Origin: G965267185 sp965267185
Lineage (GTDB): Bacteria > Pseudomonadota > Alphaproteobacteria > UBA6615
DNA: 64,000 bases
Direction of reading: 5' to 3'
Assembly: GCA_965267185.1 (NCBI GenBank)
Contig: OZ253937.1
Coordinates: 558,001-622,000, forward strand
Positions 42,489 to 50,579 of this stretch are shown here, in pieces. Position numbers and translations under genes: made by a program. The notes under the pieces are model-generated. The model had not been told where the DNA came from. It saw nothing but the letters and a program-made list of their open reading frames with translations, and searched no databases. Positions within the stretch are counted from its first letter, which is position 1; each line of letters opens with the position of its first letter.

Positions 42489-42923
42489 CTATGCCTTTGC
42501 GTCGGGCGGTGCGTATAGCGCGAAGACCTCGGCGCCCGTCATGGTCTTCGTCTCATTGGCGAACTCGTAGAATTTCGGTTTCTCGTCGATGAAGATCTGG
42601 ATCGTCAGCGCTAGGCTGTCTTGATCGTCAAGAATTCCGGCGCAAATGACGTACTCGTCCGCTTCGATAAGCCGGTAGTAGAGGTTGCTGCCGCACGTCT
42701 TGCAGAAGGCCCGTTCCGCCCAATCGGACGATTTGTAGACGGTCACATGGTCCTTGCCGTCGATCTCGATATCCTGCCCCACCTCGATCGATATGTTTGG
42801 CGCACCGCTCCACCGCCGGCACATGCTGCAATGGCAGATACCGGCCTCCTTATGTTCGGCGGTCAGCTTGATCGATACCGCACCGCACAAGCATCTGCCG
42901 GTTGCGTTACTCTCGTCAGACAT
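42489..42923 (-). CDS. GFA family (glutathione-dependent formaldehyde-activating-like) zinc protein
   Basis: This 144-aa protein has the Gfa/DUF636 pattern of zinc cysteines: RCLCGAV (residues 10-16), CHCSMCRRWSG (about 33-43) and FCKTCGSNLYYR (about 76-87). Family members bind zinc and sometimes glutathione, but most have no proven reaction. ATG 42923 was chosen for its upstream GGAGA; ATG 42935 is the alternative. No functional link to the neighbours is evident. Confidence 0.85.
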   Translation of the reverse strand: MSDESNATGRCLCGAVSIKLTAEHKEAGICHCSMCRRWSGAPNISIEVGQDIEIDGKDHVTVYKSSDWAERAFCKTCGSNLYYRLIEADEYVICAGILDDQDSLALTIQIFIDEKPKFYEFANETKTMTGAEVFALYAPPDAKA

Positions 42924-43182
42924 CTGGTTCTCCATGGCTGAATATGATTTTGACCCAAGGTGCCGGATTTTGCGGGAGGGTGTCTTGATCCATCTTAAGA
43001 ACCCTCCGGAAACGCACCCCATTCTCCAATGGCCGTGAATGGCGCGCATCAAGGCGACCCCGCAACCGTAAACGGCTGTTAACCATATTTCCGCCGGTCC
43101 GAAAAACTTGGGAATAATCCCCGATCTGCGGTGTTCGCATCTTGGAAGCTCAATTTTTACCCAACTCCAAGGAGATCAGAGA

Positions 43183-43467
43183 ATGTCGATCGCACGAATG
43201 TTTGCCGTAGCCACCGTTGCCACCATGGCCCTGTCGGGCGCCGCCCTTGCCGATAAAGACAAGGACGCGATGAAAAAAGACGCCATGGCCAAGGAAGAAA
43301 TGGCCAAAGATGCCATGGCTAAAGACGATGCCATGAAGGCGGATGCAATGGCCAAAGACGCGGCGATGAAAAAGGACGAAATGGCGAAAGATGCGGCCAT
43401 GAAGAAAGACGAGATGGCCAAGGACGCCATGAAGAAAGACGACGCCATGAAGGCAAAAACCAACTAA
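43183..43467 (+). CDS. Pentapeptide MXKDX-repeat protein
   Basis: This 94-aa exported protein has a signal peptide (ending GAALA, about residue 22) and a mature part built almost only of MxKDx repeats (about residues 28-90), rich in Met, Lys, Asp and Ala. The MXKDX pentapeptide family is small and of unknown role; members often lie near ECF sigma factors, as here. A strong AAGGAG site precedes ATG 43183. A hairpin follows the gene at 43489. Confidence 0.8.
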   Translation: MSIARMFAVATVATMALSGAALADKDKDAMKKDAMAKEEMAKDAMAKDDAMKADAMAKDAAMKKDEMAKDAAMKKDEMAKDAMKKDDAMKAKTN

Positions 43468-43488
43468 GCACCGTTTTCGGGTACAATC

Positions 43489-43515
43489 CGGCGGTCGTTA
43501 GATTTTCGGCCGCCG
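43489..43515 (+). other. Hairpin between the MXKDX gene and the ECF sigma gene
   Basis: CGGCGGTCG and CGGCCGCCG form a 9-bp stem (one T-G pair) around a 9-nt loop. There is no T-run, so it may lower read-through or protect the upstream mRNA end rather than terminate fully. Confidence 0.5.
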
Positions 43516-43540
43516 CATCGGTTGCTCCAAAGTTGGTGGT

Positions 43541-44062
43541 TTGGCAGTGAGCACGGATAACAAACGTGAATTACTGATCGCGGAAATACCGCGGCTGAGG
43601 CGTTATGCGATCGCGCTCATGCGCGATCGCATCGCCGCCGATGATTTGGTTCAAGACGTGGTTCTGCGCGCTCTCGACCGTCTGCACTTGTGGCGCGACG
43701 GCACCAATATGAGGACTTGGCTGTTTACGATTATGCACAACATGCACGCCAACAATATGCGCCGGCTGAGCCGGACCGCCGACAACCAGCCCCTCGACGG
43801 GGCGGCGCTGTCGCGCGGCACGCCGCCGGAGCAGGAGTCGGCTGTCGAGTTGTCGCAGCTATCCGATGCCATCGGCAGCCTGCCGTTGGCTCAGCGTCAA
43901 GTATTGCTGCTGGTGGGACTGGAAGGATTTAGCTACGCCGATGCGGCGGAAGCGCTCGACGTGCCGGTCGGCACCGTCATGTCGCGCTTATCGCGTACGC
44001 GCGAAGAGCTTCGCCGCACGTTAGATGGCGAGAACGTTTCGCAGATTCGGAGGGTCAAATGA
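43541..44062 (+). CDS. ECF-family RNA polymerase sigma factor
   Basis: This 173-aa protein has sigma region 2 (RRYAIALMRDRIAADDLVQDVVLRAL, about residues 20-45, with TWLFTIMHNMHANNMRR) and region 4 (LPLAQRQVLLLVGLEGFSYADAAEALDVPVGTVMSRLSR). It overlaps the following anti-sigma gene by 4 bp. TTG 43541 or GTG 43547 is the start; neither has a strong ribosome site. Its target promoters, probably including the MXKDX gene, are not proven. Confidence 0.9.
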   Translation: MAVSTDNKRELLIAEIPRLRRYAIALMRDRIAADDLVQDVVLRALDRLHLWRDGTNMRTWLFTIMHNMHANNMRRLSRTADNQPLDGAALSRGTPPEQESAVELSQLSDAIGSLPLAQRQVLLLVGLEGFSYADAAEALDVPVGTVMSRLSRTREELRRTLDGENVSQIRRVK

Positions 44063-44862
44063 CCGACCGGCAGATCGACGATAGCGAATTGCACGCGCTG
44101 GTCGATGGCGAGCTCGACCCCGCCCGGCAGGCGGAAGTCGAGGCGTGGCTGTCGGAAAATCCCGAGGCAGCGGGCCGGGTGGCCCGTTATCGGGCGCAGA
44201 ACGCCGGTCTACACGCTCTCTATGACGGTGTGCTGAATGAGGATTTACCGCCGGTGATCGTCGATGCATTGGCCGGCCGCCGCCGCCAATGGCTGCCACG
44301 TGGCGCGGCGATTGCGGCGGGATTTGCGCTGCTGCTCTCCGGCGCGGTTGCCGGCTGGGTGGTTCGCGGCGAGATACCGCTGGGGGCCGACGATGTGGCA
44401 CAGGTGGCTGAGGCGACACCGCCGATCGATACCCAGGAATTGATGACGCGCGCGGCGATGGCCCATGTGGTCAGCAGCGACGACGATCTGCGCATGGCGA
44501 CGTCGGAAACCGGCGACGAAATTACGCAATATGTCAGCACGCGCATGGGCGAACAGGTGAGGGTGCCGCAGCTCACATCGCTGGGGTACCGCTTGGTCGG
44601 CAGCCGGGTGTTGCCGGATACCGGCGGACCGGCGGCGCAGTTCGTCTTCGAAGACTCCGACAAGATGCGGGTCACGCTTTACGTGCGCAGCGAAGTGGCG
44701 AACGGCGTCGATATCACCTACGCGCTGGCCGACGATCTGACGATGTTTTACTGGAACGATGCCGGACATTCCTACGCGCTGGTGCGCGACGTCGAGGACG
44801 AAAGTGGCCGTGACGCGCTGCTCCAAGCGGCCCGGACGGTCTACCGGCAAATCACCGAGTAA
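44059..44862 (+). CDS. Membrane-bound anti-sigma factor
   Basis: This 267-aa protein has an N-terminal cytoplasmic helical domain (about residues 5-50, DSELHALVDGELDPARQAEV) of the anti-sigma type without the HxxxCxxC zinc motif. One membrane helix follows (about 80-100, AAIAAGFALLLSGAVAGWVV), then a periplasmic domain of 165 residues. It is translationally coupled to the ECF sigma gene and should hold that sigma factor at the membrane until a signal in the envelope releases it. Confidence 0.85.
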   Translation: MTDRQIDDSELHALVDGELDPARQAEVEAWLSENPEAAGRVARYRAQNAGLHALYDGVLNEDLPPVIVDALAGRRRQWLPRGAAIAAGFALLLSGAVAGWVVRGEIPLGADDVAQVAEATPPIDTQELMTRAAMAHVVSSDDDLRMATSETGDEITQYVSTRMGEQVRVPQLTSLGYRLVGSRVLPDTGGPAAQFVFEDSDKMRVTLYVRSEVANGVDITYALADDLTMFYWNDAGHSYALVRDVEDESGRDALLQAARTVYRQITE

Positions 44863-44868
44863 GCCGGT

Positions 44869-46086
44869 TTAGGCGCCGAGCGCCTGCTTCAGGTTTTCGT
44901 CGATTTTGGAAAAGAACTCGCTGGTGGTCATCCAGGACTGGTCCGGTCCGATTAGCAACGCCAGATCCTTGGTCATGAAGCCCGCTTCCACGGTCTCAAC
45001 GCAGACTTTCTCCAACGTATCGGCGAACCGGACGACGTCGGGGGTGCCGTCGAACTCGCCGCGGTATTTCAGGCCGCGCGTCCAGGCGAAAATGGAGGCG
45101 ATGGGATTGGTCGAGGTTTCCTTGCCTTGCTGGTGCTGCCGGTAGTGGCGCGTCACCGTGCCGTGGGCGGCCTCGGCTTCGACGGTCTTACCGTCCGGCG
45201 CCAATAGCACCGAGGTCATCAGTCCGAGCGAACCATAGCCTTGCGCTACGGTGTCGGATTGCACGTCGCCATCGTAGTTCTTGCAGGCCCACACATAGCC
45301 GCCTTCCCATTTCATGGCGGCGGCGACCATATCGTCGATCAAACGATGCTCATAAGTGAGCTCGCGCTTGTCAAACTCGGTTTTAAATTCGCACGCGAAT
45401 ATGTCCTCGAACAGATCCTTGAAGCGCCCGTCATAGGCTTTAAGGATGGTGTTCTTGGTCGACAGATAGACAGGGTAACTGCGTTGCAGGCCGTAGTTGA
45501 AACAGGCGCGGGCGAAGTCCTGGATCGACTCGTCCAAATTGTACATCGATAAGGCGACCCCCGACCCCGGGAATTCGTAGACGATGTGCTCGATCGGATC
45601 GCTGCCGTCGTCAGGCTGGAACGAGACCGTCAAGCGGCCCTTACCAGGAACCTTGAAATCGGTCGCCCGGTACTGATCGCCGAACGCGTGGCGGCCGATA
45701 ATGATCGGCTTGGTCCAACCAGGCACCATGCGGGGCACGTTTTTCATGATGATGGGCTCGCGAAACACCGTGCCGCCCAGAATGTTGCGGATCGTGCCGT
45801 TGGGCGATCGCCACATTTGCTTGAGCCCGAACTCTTCGACCCGCCCTTCGTCCGGCGTGATCGTCGCGCATTTCACGCCAACGCCATGCTCGTTGATGGC
45901 GTTGGCGGAGTCGATGGTGATTTGATCGTCCGTCTCGTCACGCTTGGTGACGGCAAGGTCGAAATAGATCAGATCGATGTCGAGATAGGGCAGGATCAGG
46001 CGTTCGCGAATCCACTCCCAGATGATTCGCGTCATCTCGTCGCCGTCGAGTTCGACAACTGGGTTGGTGACCTTGATCTTGCCCAT
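44869..46086 (-). CDS. icd: NADP-dependent isocitrate dehydrogenase
   Basis: This 405-aa TCA-cycle enzyme converts isocitrate to 2-oxoglutarate and CO2. It has the eukaryote-type IDH signatures: NPVVELDGDEMTRIIWEWI at the N-terminus, SPNGTIRNILGGTVFREPI for substrate binding, DDMVAAAMKWEGGYVWACKNYDGDV for metal and catalysis, and EAEAAHGTVTRHYR for NADP. It ends 6 bp from the anti-sigma gene, convergently. Confidence 0.95.
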   Translation of the reverse strand: MGKIKVTNPVVELDGDEMTRIIWEWIRERLILPYLDIDLIYFDLAVTKRDETDDQITIDSANAINEHGVGVKCATITPDEGRVEEFGLKQMWRSPNGTIRNILGGTVFREPIIMKNVPRMVPGWTKPIIIGRHAFGDQYRATDFKVPGKGRLTVSFQPDDGSDPIEHIVYEFPGSGVALSMYNLDESIQDFARACFNYGLQRSYPVYLSTKNTILKAYDGRFKDLFEDIFACEFKTEFDKRELTYEHRLIDDMVAAAMKWEGGYVWACKNYDGDVQSDTVAQGYGSLGLMTSVLLAPDGKTVEAEAAHGTVTRHYRQHQQGKETSTNPIASIFAWTRGLKYRGEFDGTPDVVRFADTLEKVCVETVEAGFMTKDLALLIGPDQSWMTTSEFFSKIDENLKQALGA

Positions 46087-46147
46087 AGCCTCTCTCCTCC
46101 GCCGGAGCGGTCAGGGCAGACAATAGGGTGTCACCGTTAGTGTGTGG

Positions 46148-47518
46148 TTAACCGCCCCAGGGCGTGATTTTCTCCTTGAGCGCCGCATAGCCCTCGAGGA
46201 AACCCGGCCGAGTGCCGGCGTAGACCTCGTCGAACTTATCGAGGGCGTCGTCGAGCCATTTCCTTAAAGTCTCGTTATCCGGGTTGGCGTCGAGATAGGC
46301 ATCGCGGATTAACACGAAGTGAATCCGGGGGTCGTAGGGCTGCTTTGTGCCGCCCATGGATTCGTCGCCATCGAGCAGGCGCAGCAGCATGGCGTCGGCC
46401 GATCCCAGAGTCTGCTCATGGATCGCCGGGCCGGTCATGCGGTGCATCACCGAGGTCATGTCGCGGCCATTGCCGGTGGTGTAGCCCATATCGGTCCAGA
46501 GCTGGTCGGCATCGGTGTCCTGGCCGAGCTGGCTGGCGACGCGTTTGCTGTAGGCGCGCAGGGGATCGGAGACATCGGCCAGGAGGTCGGTCAGCCGATC
46601 GCCGTCCAGATCGGTCGCCAGGACGATACAATCGCGCTGCTCGATCAGATCCCACAGCAACAAGCCGTAGTTGGTATCGGCGATATGCTGCTCGATGCGG
46701 CCGCCCCAGTTCTCCATGCCATCCTTGAAGTCGGACGGCAGCAGCGCGACGATCCGGTCGATATTCTCTTTGTGCTCCTGATAGGGGTCGACGGCGTATT
46801 TACGGCCGACCTCGAACTTGGTGCCTTGCAGCATCCAGGCGTGCAGCCCGGCATTGATGCCGTCTTCCATCGCCTGAGTCGGTTTCATGGCGACGCGGCC
46901 GAGCTTGCCCGTTTCGTGCACCATCTTCAGGAACAGCCGGTTGGCGTAGGCCATTTGTATGCCCGGCGTGTTCATCTCGGAATGAATGAGGCCGGACTTG
47001 GCGTCGACGCCGAATTTCGGCCGGTCCTGCGAATAGGGTAGGCAGGGCATGCAGCGCACCACGGTGATGGGGCCGTAAGGGCGCACGTTGCAGTAGACGC
47101 CGGCTTGGGTGCGCAGCGGCGCGTTGCCCGATTTACCCATCACGACGACGCGGCTGCCGTCGGTGTCGTTCACATAGGCGTCGCCCGCGGTCGACCATTT
47201 GATCGAGATGCAGGGCATGTTGCCGAACCAGGCGAGACAGTCGAGCTTGGTGTCGTGGCGGTACTGCGACCACATGGGCACTGCGTAGAATGGCAGGCCC
47301 AGAATATCGAGGGCGGCAACCGTGCCGAGCAACGCATAGGCGTCGGTCATCGAGTGCGCGACCGGGTTTACATCGCCGCTGAAATTACCGCCCTGCCAAA
47401 CCACGGCATCGGGGTAGCCGTCGGGCCGAACATCGCTGGGCTGGTAGAGCGCCGCGAGGGTTCCAAACAGATCGCCGCCGTCGGCTTCCGTTCGTGCGAT
47501 AGACATCAGGTCGATCAT
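46148..47518 (-). CDS. Unrecognised 456-aa soluble protein
   Basis: This protein has no signal peptide or membrane helix. It has a possible thiol or metal motif RCMPCLPYSQ (about residues 155-164), several Trp and Gly-rich segments (WQGGNFSGDVNPVAH, DMGYTTGNGRDMTS), and a helical acidic C-terminus. I cannot name a family. It is read in the same direction as icd, 61 bp upstream, but no operon link is evident. Base composition matches the host, so it looks like a resident gene. Confidence 0.65.
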   Translation of the reverse strand: MIDLMSIARTEADGGDLFGTLAALYQPSDVRPDGYPDAVVWQGGNFSGDVNPVAHSMTDAYALLGTVAALDILGLPFYAVPMWSQYRHDTKLDCLAWFGNMPCISIKWSTAGDAYVNDTDGSRVVVMGKSGNAPLRTQAGVYCNVRPYGPITVVRCMPCLPYSQDRPKFGVDAKSGLIHSEMNTPGIQMAYANRLFLKMVHETGKLGRVAMKPTQAMEDGINAGLHAWMLQGTKFEVGRKYAVDPYQEHKENIDRIVALLPSDFKDGMENWGGRIEQHIADTNYGLLLWDLIEQRDCIVLATDLDGDRLTDLLADVSDPLRAYSKRVASQLGQDTDADQLWTDMGYTTGNGRDMTSVMHRMTGPAIHEQTLGSADAMLLRLLDGDESMGGTKQPYDPRIHFVLIRDAYLDANPDNETLRKWLDDALDKFDEVYAGTRPGFLEGYAALKEKITPWGG

Positions 47519-47670
47519 TTTCGTCTCTTTCTATGGAGGATCTAGGGTCCCACGTGGCCGCGTTGGGCCGACCCTGAAAATGGTGAGGATTGTGCCTGTG
47601 TATGCTGTGTCCAGTGGCGTCTGTAAAGCCCGGACTCGATTTGAATACGGTGTTTTGATCCGGTGGCGGT

Positions 47671-48255
47671 TTAAAGGATCTTCGACTCGACCGTCATCTC
47701 GCCGGCGGGCAGTTCCGCCAGGGTGGGGAACACATCGTCGATCGCGGTAACGAAGGTGGCGAGCGCGGCATGTTGCGCCCTGGCATAGCCGGCGGCGACG
47801 ATGCCGTCGATCATGGCGCGCAGGTCATCCCAGTAGCCGGCACTGTTGACCACGACGATGGGCTTGGTATGCAGGCCGAGCTGCTTCCATGTCAGAATTT
47901 CAAAAAACTCCTCCAGGGTGCCCAAGCCGCCCGGCAATATGACGAAGCCATCCGACAGTTCGGCCATACGTGCCTTGCGTTCGTGCATGGTCTCGACGAT
48001 TTCCAGCTGGGTGACGCCGGAATGGCCGACTTCGTGGCGCATCAGAAAATCGGGAATAACGCCGACCACCGAACCGCCGCCCTCGAGCACGGCGTCAGCG
48101 AGCGTGCCCATCACCCCGACCCGGCCACCGCCGTAGACGAGCTTTATGTCGCGCCGGGCCAGTTCGGCACCGAAGGCACGCGCTGCGTCTTGGTGCGCCG
48201 CCGCACCGCGGTTCGATGAACCGCAATAAACGCAAAGCGATCGAATGTGCTCCAT
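47671..48255 (-). CDS. LOG-family (TIGR00730) nucleotide phosphoribohydrolase-like protein
   Basis: This 194-aa Rossmann protein has the LOG signatures SLCVYCGSSNRG at the N-terminus and PGGLGTLEEFFE (about residues 105-116), which hold the AMP-type substrate. LOG enzymes release cytokinin bases from riboside monophosphates, and bacterial members may act in nucleotide clearance. ATG 48255 begins the conserved strand; the longer frame adds unrelated residues. Confidence 0.87.
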   Translation of the reverse strand: MEHIRSLCVYCGSSNRGAAAHQDAARAFGAELARRDIKLVYGGGRVGVMGTLADAVLEGGGSVVGVIPDFLMRHEVGHSGVTQLEIVETMHERKARMAELSDGFVILPGGLGTLEEFFEILTWKQLGLHTKPIVVVNSAGYWDDLRAMIDGIVAAGYARAQHAALATFVTAIDDVFPTLAELPAGEMTVESKIL

Positions 48256-48408
48256 GGGTAATATTGCCTGACTAACTCTTGAGTTGTGCGGTTGAATTGA
48301 CATATAGGCGGCGAATTGCCGCTATTGCGCCCGGCGGCTCCGTTTGCGTTGACTCGTTAGGCGTAATACCGTGTTTTCTTAACAACAGAAAGTCGGCTGG
48401 AACGCAAA

Positions 48409-49512
48409 GTGAATCGACCGTTAGTTTATTGGGGTGTTGCGGTACTCGCGATCGCGGCGGTGATCGGGGTGGTGGTATTTTTTCAACTGCCGTCGCCCGA
48501 TACGCCGCCGATACAGGCGCAGCCGCCTGTGGTCGAGCCGCAGGAGAGCGAGCCGCCGCCGCCGTTGCCGCAGACCGCGGAAACGGAAAGTGTACCCGAC
48601 CCGCAGCCGACGGCACCCGAATTCGACATCGTCCGGGTCGACGATAACGGCAATGTCGTGATCGCCGGCCGGGCGACACCAGATTGCGTGATTGTCGTGC
48701 GCGACGGTGACACGGTTGTCGGAAAGGCGACGGTCGATCGGCGCGGCGATTGGGTTCTGGTGCCCGATGAAGCGCTTGAGCCCGGCGACCGCCAGCTCAG
48801 TCTTATTGCCGAGTGTGGCGATGCGGATCCGATCGAGGCTGACCGCGTGGTGGTTTTGGCCGTGCCGGAGCATGGTGTGGGTGCTCTCGCCGTTGCCGTC
48901 GCACGGGATGGTTCCGCGCCGTCGCAGGTCTTGCAGACCCCGGGCGGCGCGCCGTCCTCGGCGGCCGAGCTTCCGGCGGTAAACCGAGGCGCATCGCCGG
49001 ACGGACAGGAACCGGTGGGCGGACAGGCATCTGTCGCAGAGCGCACGCCGGCGGGCGAAGCGCCGCCCCAAGTCGCGGTCGGCGCTGTCGACTATGACGA
49101 TGACGGCGACGTTGCGCTATCGGGTACCGCCCCGCCGGGCAGCACCGTCCAGGTCTATGTCGACAATGAACCCATCGGCAGCGCGGTTGCCAACGATCAG
49201 GGACGGTGGGTGGTGATACCCGACCGTGCGGTCGACCCCGGATCGTATAGTCTGCGCGTCGATCAGGTGGAGCCCGATGGCAAGGTGGTGGCGCGCGCGC
49301 AAATTCCGTTCGTGCGCGGCGAACCTCTGACGGATTTACCGCCGGGCCGGGTCGTCATCATTCAGCCGGGCGATTACTTGTGGCGGATCGCCCGTGACCG
49401 ATACGGCGCCGGTGTGCAGTACACACTGATCTACGAGGCCAACCGTGCGCAAATCCGCGATCCCGACCTGATTTTCCCGGGGCAAATCTTCATGGTGCCC
49501 ACGGTCAACTAA
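48409..49512 (+). CDS. Membrane-anchored Ig-like/LysM domain protein
   Basis: This 367-aa protein has an N-terminal membrane helix (about residues 3-23), a Pro/Glu linker, and two Ig-like beta units of similar sequence (about 65-150 and 205-305, each with DGDVALSGTAPPG- or NGNVVIAGRATPD-like starts). A C-terminal LysM domain (about 312-366, QPGDYLWRIARDRYGAG) should bind peptidoglycan. It starts at GTG 48409. It is probably a periplasmic envelope protein; the precise role is unknown. Confidence 0.82.
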   Translation: MNRPLVYWGVAVLAIAAVIGVVVFFQLPSPDTPPIQAQPPVVEPQESEPPPPLPQTAETESVPDPQPTAPEFDIVRVDDNGNVVIAGRATPDCVIVVRDGDTVVGKATVDRRGDWVLVPDEALEPGDRQLSLIAECGDADPIEADRVVVLAVPEHGVGALAVAVARDGSAPSQVLQTPGGAPSSAAELPAVNRGASPDGQEPVGGQASVAERTPAGEAPPQVAVGAVDYDDDGDVALSGTAPPGSTVQVYVDNEPIGSAVANDQGRWVVIPDRAVDPGSYSLRVDQVEPDGKVVARAQIPFVRGEPLTDLPPGRVVIIQPGDYLWRIARDRYGAGVQYTLIYEANRAQIRDPDLIFPGQIFMVPTVN

Positions 49513-49599
49513 ATTTGTTGGAGAAGAAAACGGTGCCCGCTTGCTCCGGCTGGCGGTTTTTTGCATTGTTATCGCGATGGTTCCGCCAAACTTACGCGC

Positions 49600-49757
49600 G
49601 GCGGATTAAATGGGAACATGGTGAGGCTTACCCATAGTGAGCTAAAGCCATGGCTGCCCCCGCAACTGTGAGCGGCAAGCGACACCCACAATGCCACTGG
49701 CCGATCGGCTGGGAAGGCGGGTGAAACAGCGGTCCGCAAGCCAGGAGACCTGCCATT
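49600..49757 (+). promoter_or_regulatory. Cobalamin (adenosylcobalamin) riboswitch
   Basis: The leader contains the conserved cobalamin aptamer blocks in order: AAATGGGAAC and GGTGAG (49608-49624), GCTGCCCCCGCAACTGTGAGC, GCCACTG, CTGGGAAGGC, and the B12 box GCCAGGAGACCTGCC (49740-49754). A GCGCAC/GTGCGC hairpin (about 49793-49809) lies just before the AAGGAGG of the downstream gene and could act as the switch that hides the ribosome site when cobalamin is bound. It controls the CbiM-like gene. Confidence 0.92.
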
Positions 49758-49823
49758 CCAACTCGTGCGGTCACGCACATGTTCACACTCTCGCGCACGG
49801 CGGGTGCGCAAAGGAGGCTAAAG

Positions 49824-50507
49824 ATGCATATCGAACCAGGCGTCGTGGACGGCGCAAAAATTGTCCTAAGCTATGGAACGGCCACGGCGGGGTTTGGACT
49901 GGCGGCCAAAATGGCCTGGGATACCATTCGCGGCGACGGCGGCGTTGCATCGTTCGCAATGCGCAGCGTTGCGACATCGGCGCTCGTTTTTTCCTTCTTT
50001 GAGGTGCTGCCCCACTATCCCGTTGGCGTTTCGGAAGTGCATTTCATCTTGGGGTCTACGCTCTTCCTTATATTCGGCGCTGGACCGGCGGCGATAGGCT
50101 TGGCCGTGGGGCTTTTGCTCCAAGGCCTGTTCTTCGCACCGTTCGACCTGCCGCAATATGGCGTCAACATCACCACGCTGCTGGTGCCATTGTGGGGGCT
50201 GAGCCTGCTGGCAAAACGCATCATCCCCGCGGACACGCCCTATGTTGACGTGAAGTATTGGCAAGCGCTGGCGCTTTCCACCGCCTATCAAGGTGGTATC
50301 GTTGCTTGGGTGGCGTTCTGGGCGTTCTATGGAAACGGGTTCGGTGCTGCCAATATTGCCGCAGTCACCTCGTTCGGTGTTGCGTACATGATCGTCATTG
50401 TTCTGGAACCGCTGGCAGACCTTGCGGTTCTGGCGATTGCCAAAACTTTGGCGCCGTACACCAAAAGCTCGATATTTAACTATCGGCTCCACCACGCCGC
50501 GGCCTGA
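49824..50507 (+). CDS. CbiM-like energy-coupling-factor permease (cobalt/cobalamin-related)
   Basis: This 227-aa membrane protein begins MHIEPGVVDGAK, the N-terminal metal-binding motif of CbiM (Met1-His2), and has about seven membrane helices including FFEVLPHYPVGVSEVHFILG and QYGVNITTLLVPL. CbiM is the substrate-binding part of cobalt ECF transporters. No cbiN, cbiQ or cbiO lies nearby, so it may work alone or with distant partners. ATG 49824 has AAGGAGG upstream. The cobalamin riboswitch before it supports cobalt uptake. Confidence 0.8.
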   Translation: MHIEPGVVDGAKIVLSYGTATAGFGLAAKMAWDTIRGDGGVASFAMRSVATSALVFSFFEVLPHYPVGVSEVHFILGSTLFLIFGAGPAAIGLAVGLLLQGLFFAPFDLPQYGVNITTLLVPLWGLSLLAKRIIPADTPYVDVKYWQALALSTAYQGGIVAWVAFWAFYGNGFGAANIAAVTSFGVAYMIVIVLEPLADLAVLAIAKTLAPYTKSSIFNYRLHHAAA

Positions 50508-50514
50508 CGCATTA

Positions 50515-50542
50515 TACCCCCAGCGGTAACTCGCTGGGGGTA
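50515..50542. terminator. Perfect 11-bp hairpin between convergent genes
   Basis: TACCCCCAGCG and CGCTGGGGGTA pair fully around a 6-nt loop, directly after the CbiM-like gene. There is no T-run on either strand, so it may be a factor-dependent or mRNA-protecting end structure. Confidence 0.5.
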
Positions 50543-50579
50543 CCCCGGTTGCCCAAAGGATCCTGATTTCTTGCGAGTG

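Noticed and set aside
43068..43083. Possible CtrA box GTAA-N7-TTAAC before the MXKDX gene
   Set aside because: One arm is mismatched and no flagellar or cell-cycle gene follows; too weak to list.
43270..43455. Short repeats that might suggest a CRISPR or tandem DNA repeat
   Set aside because: They are in-frame codons of the MXKDX protein with no spacers.
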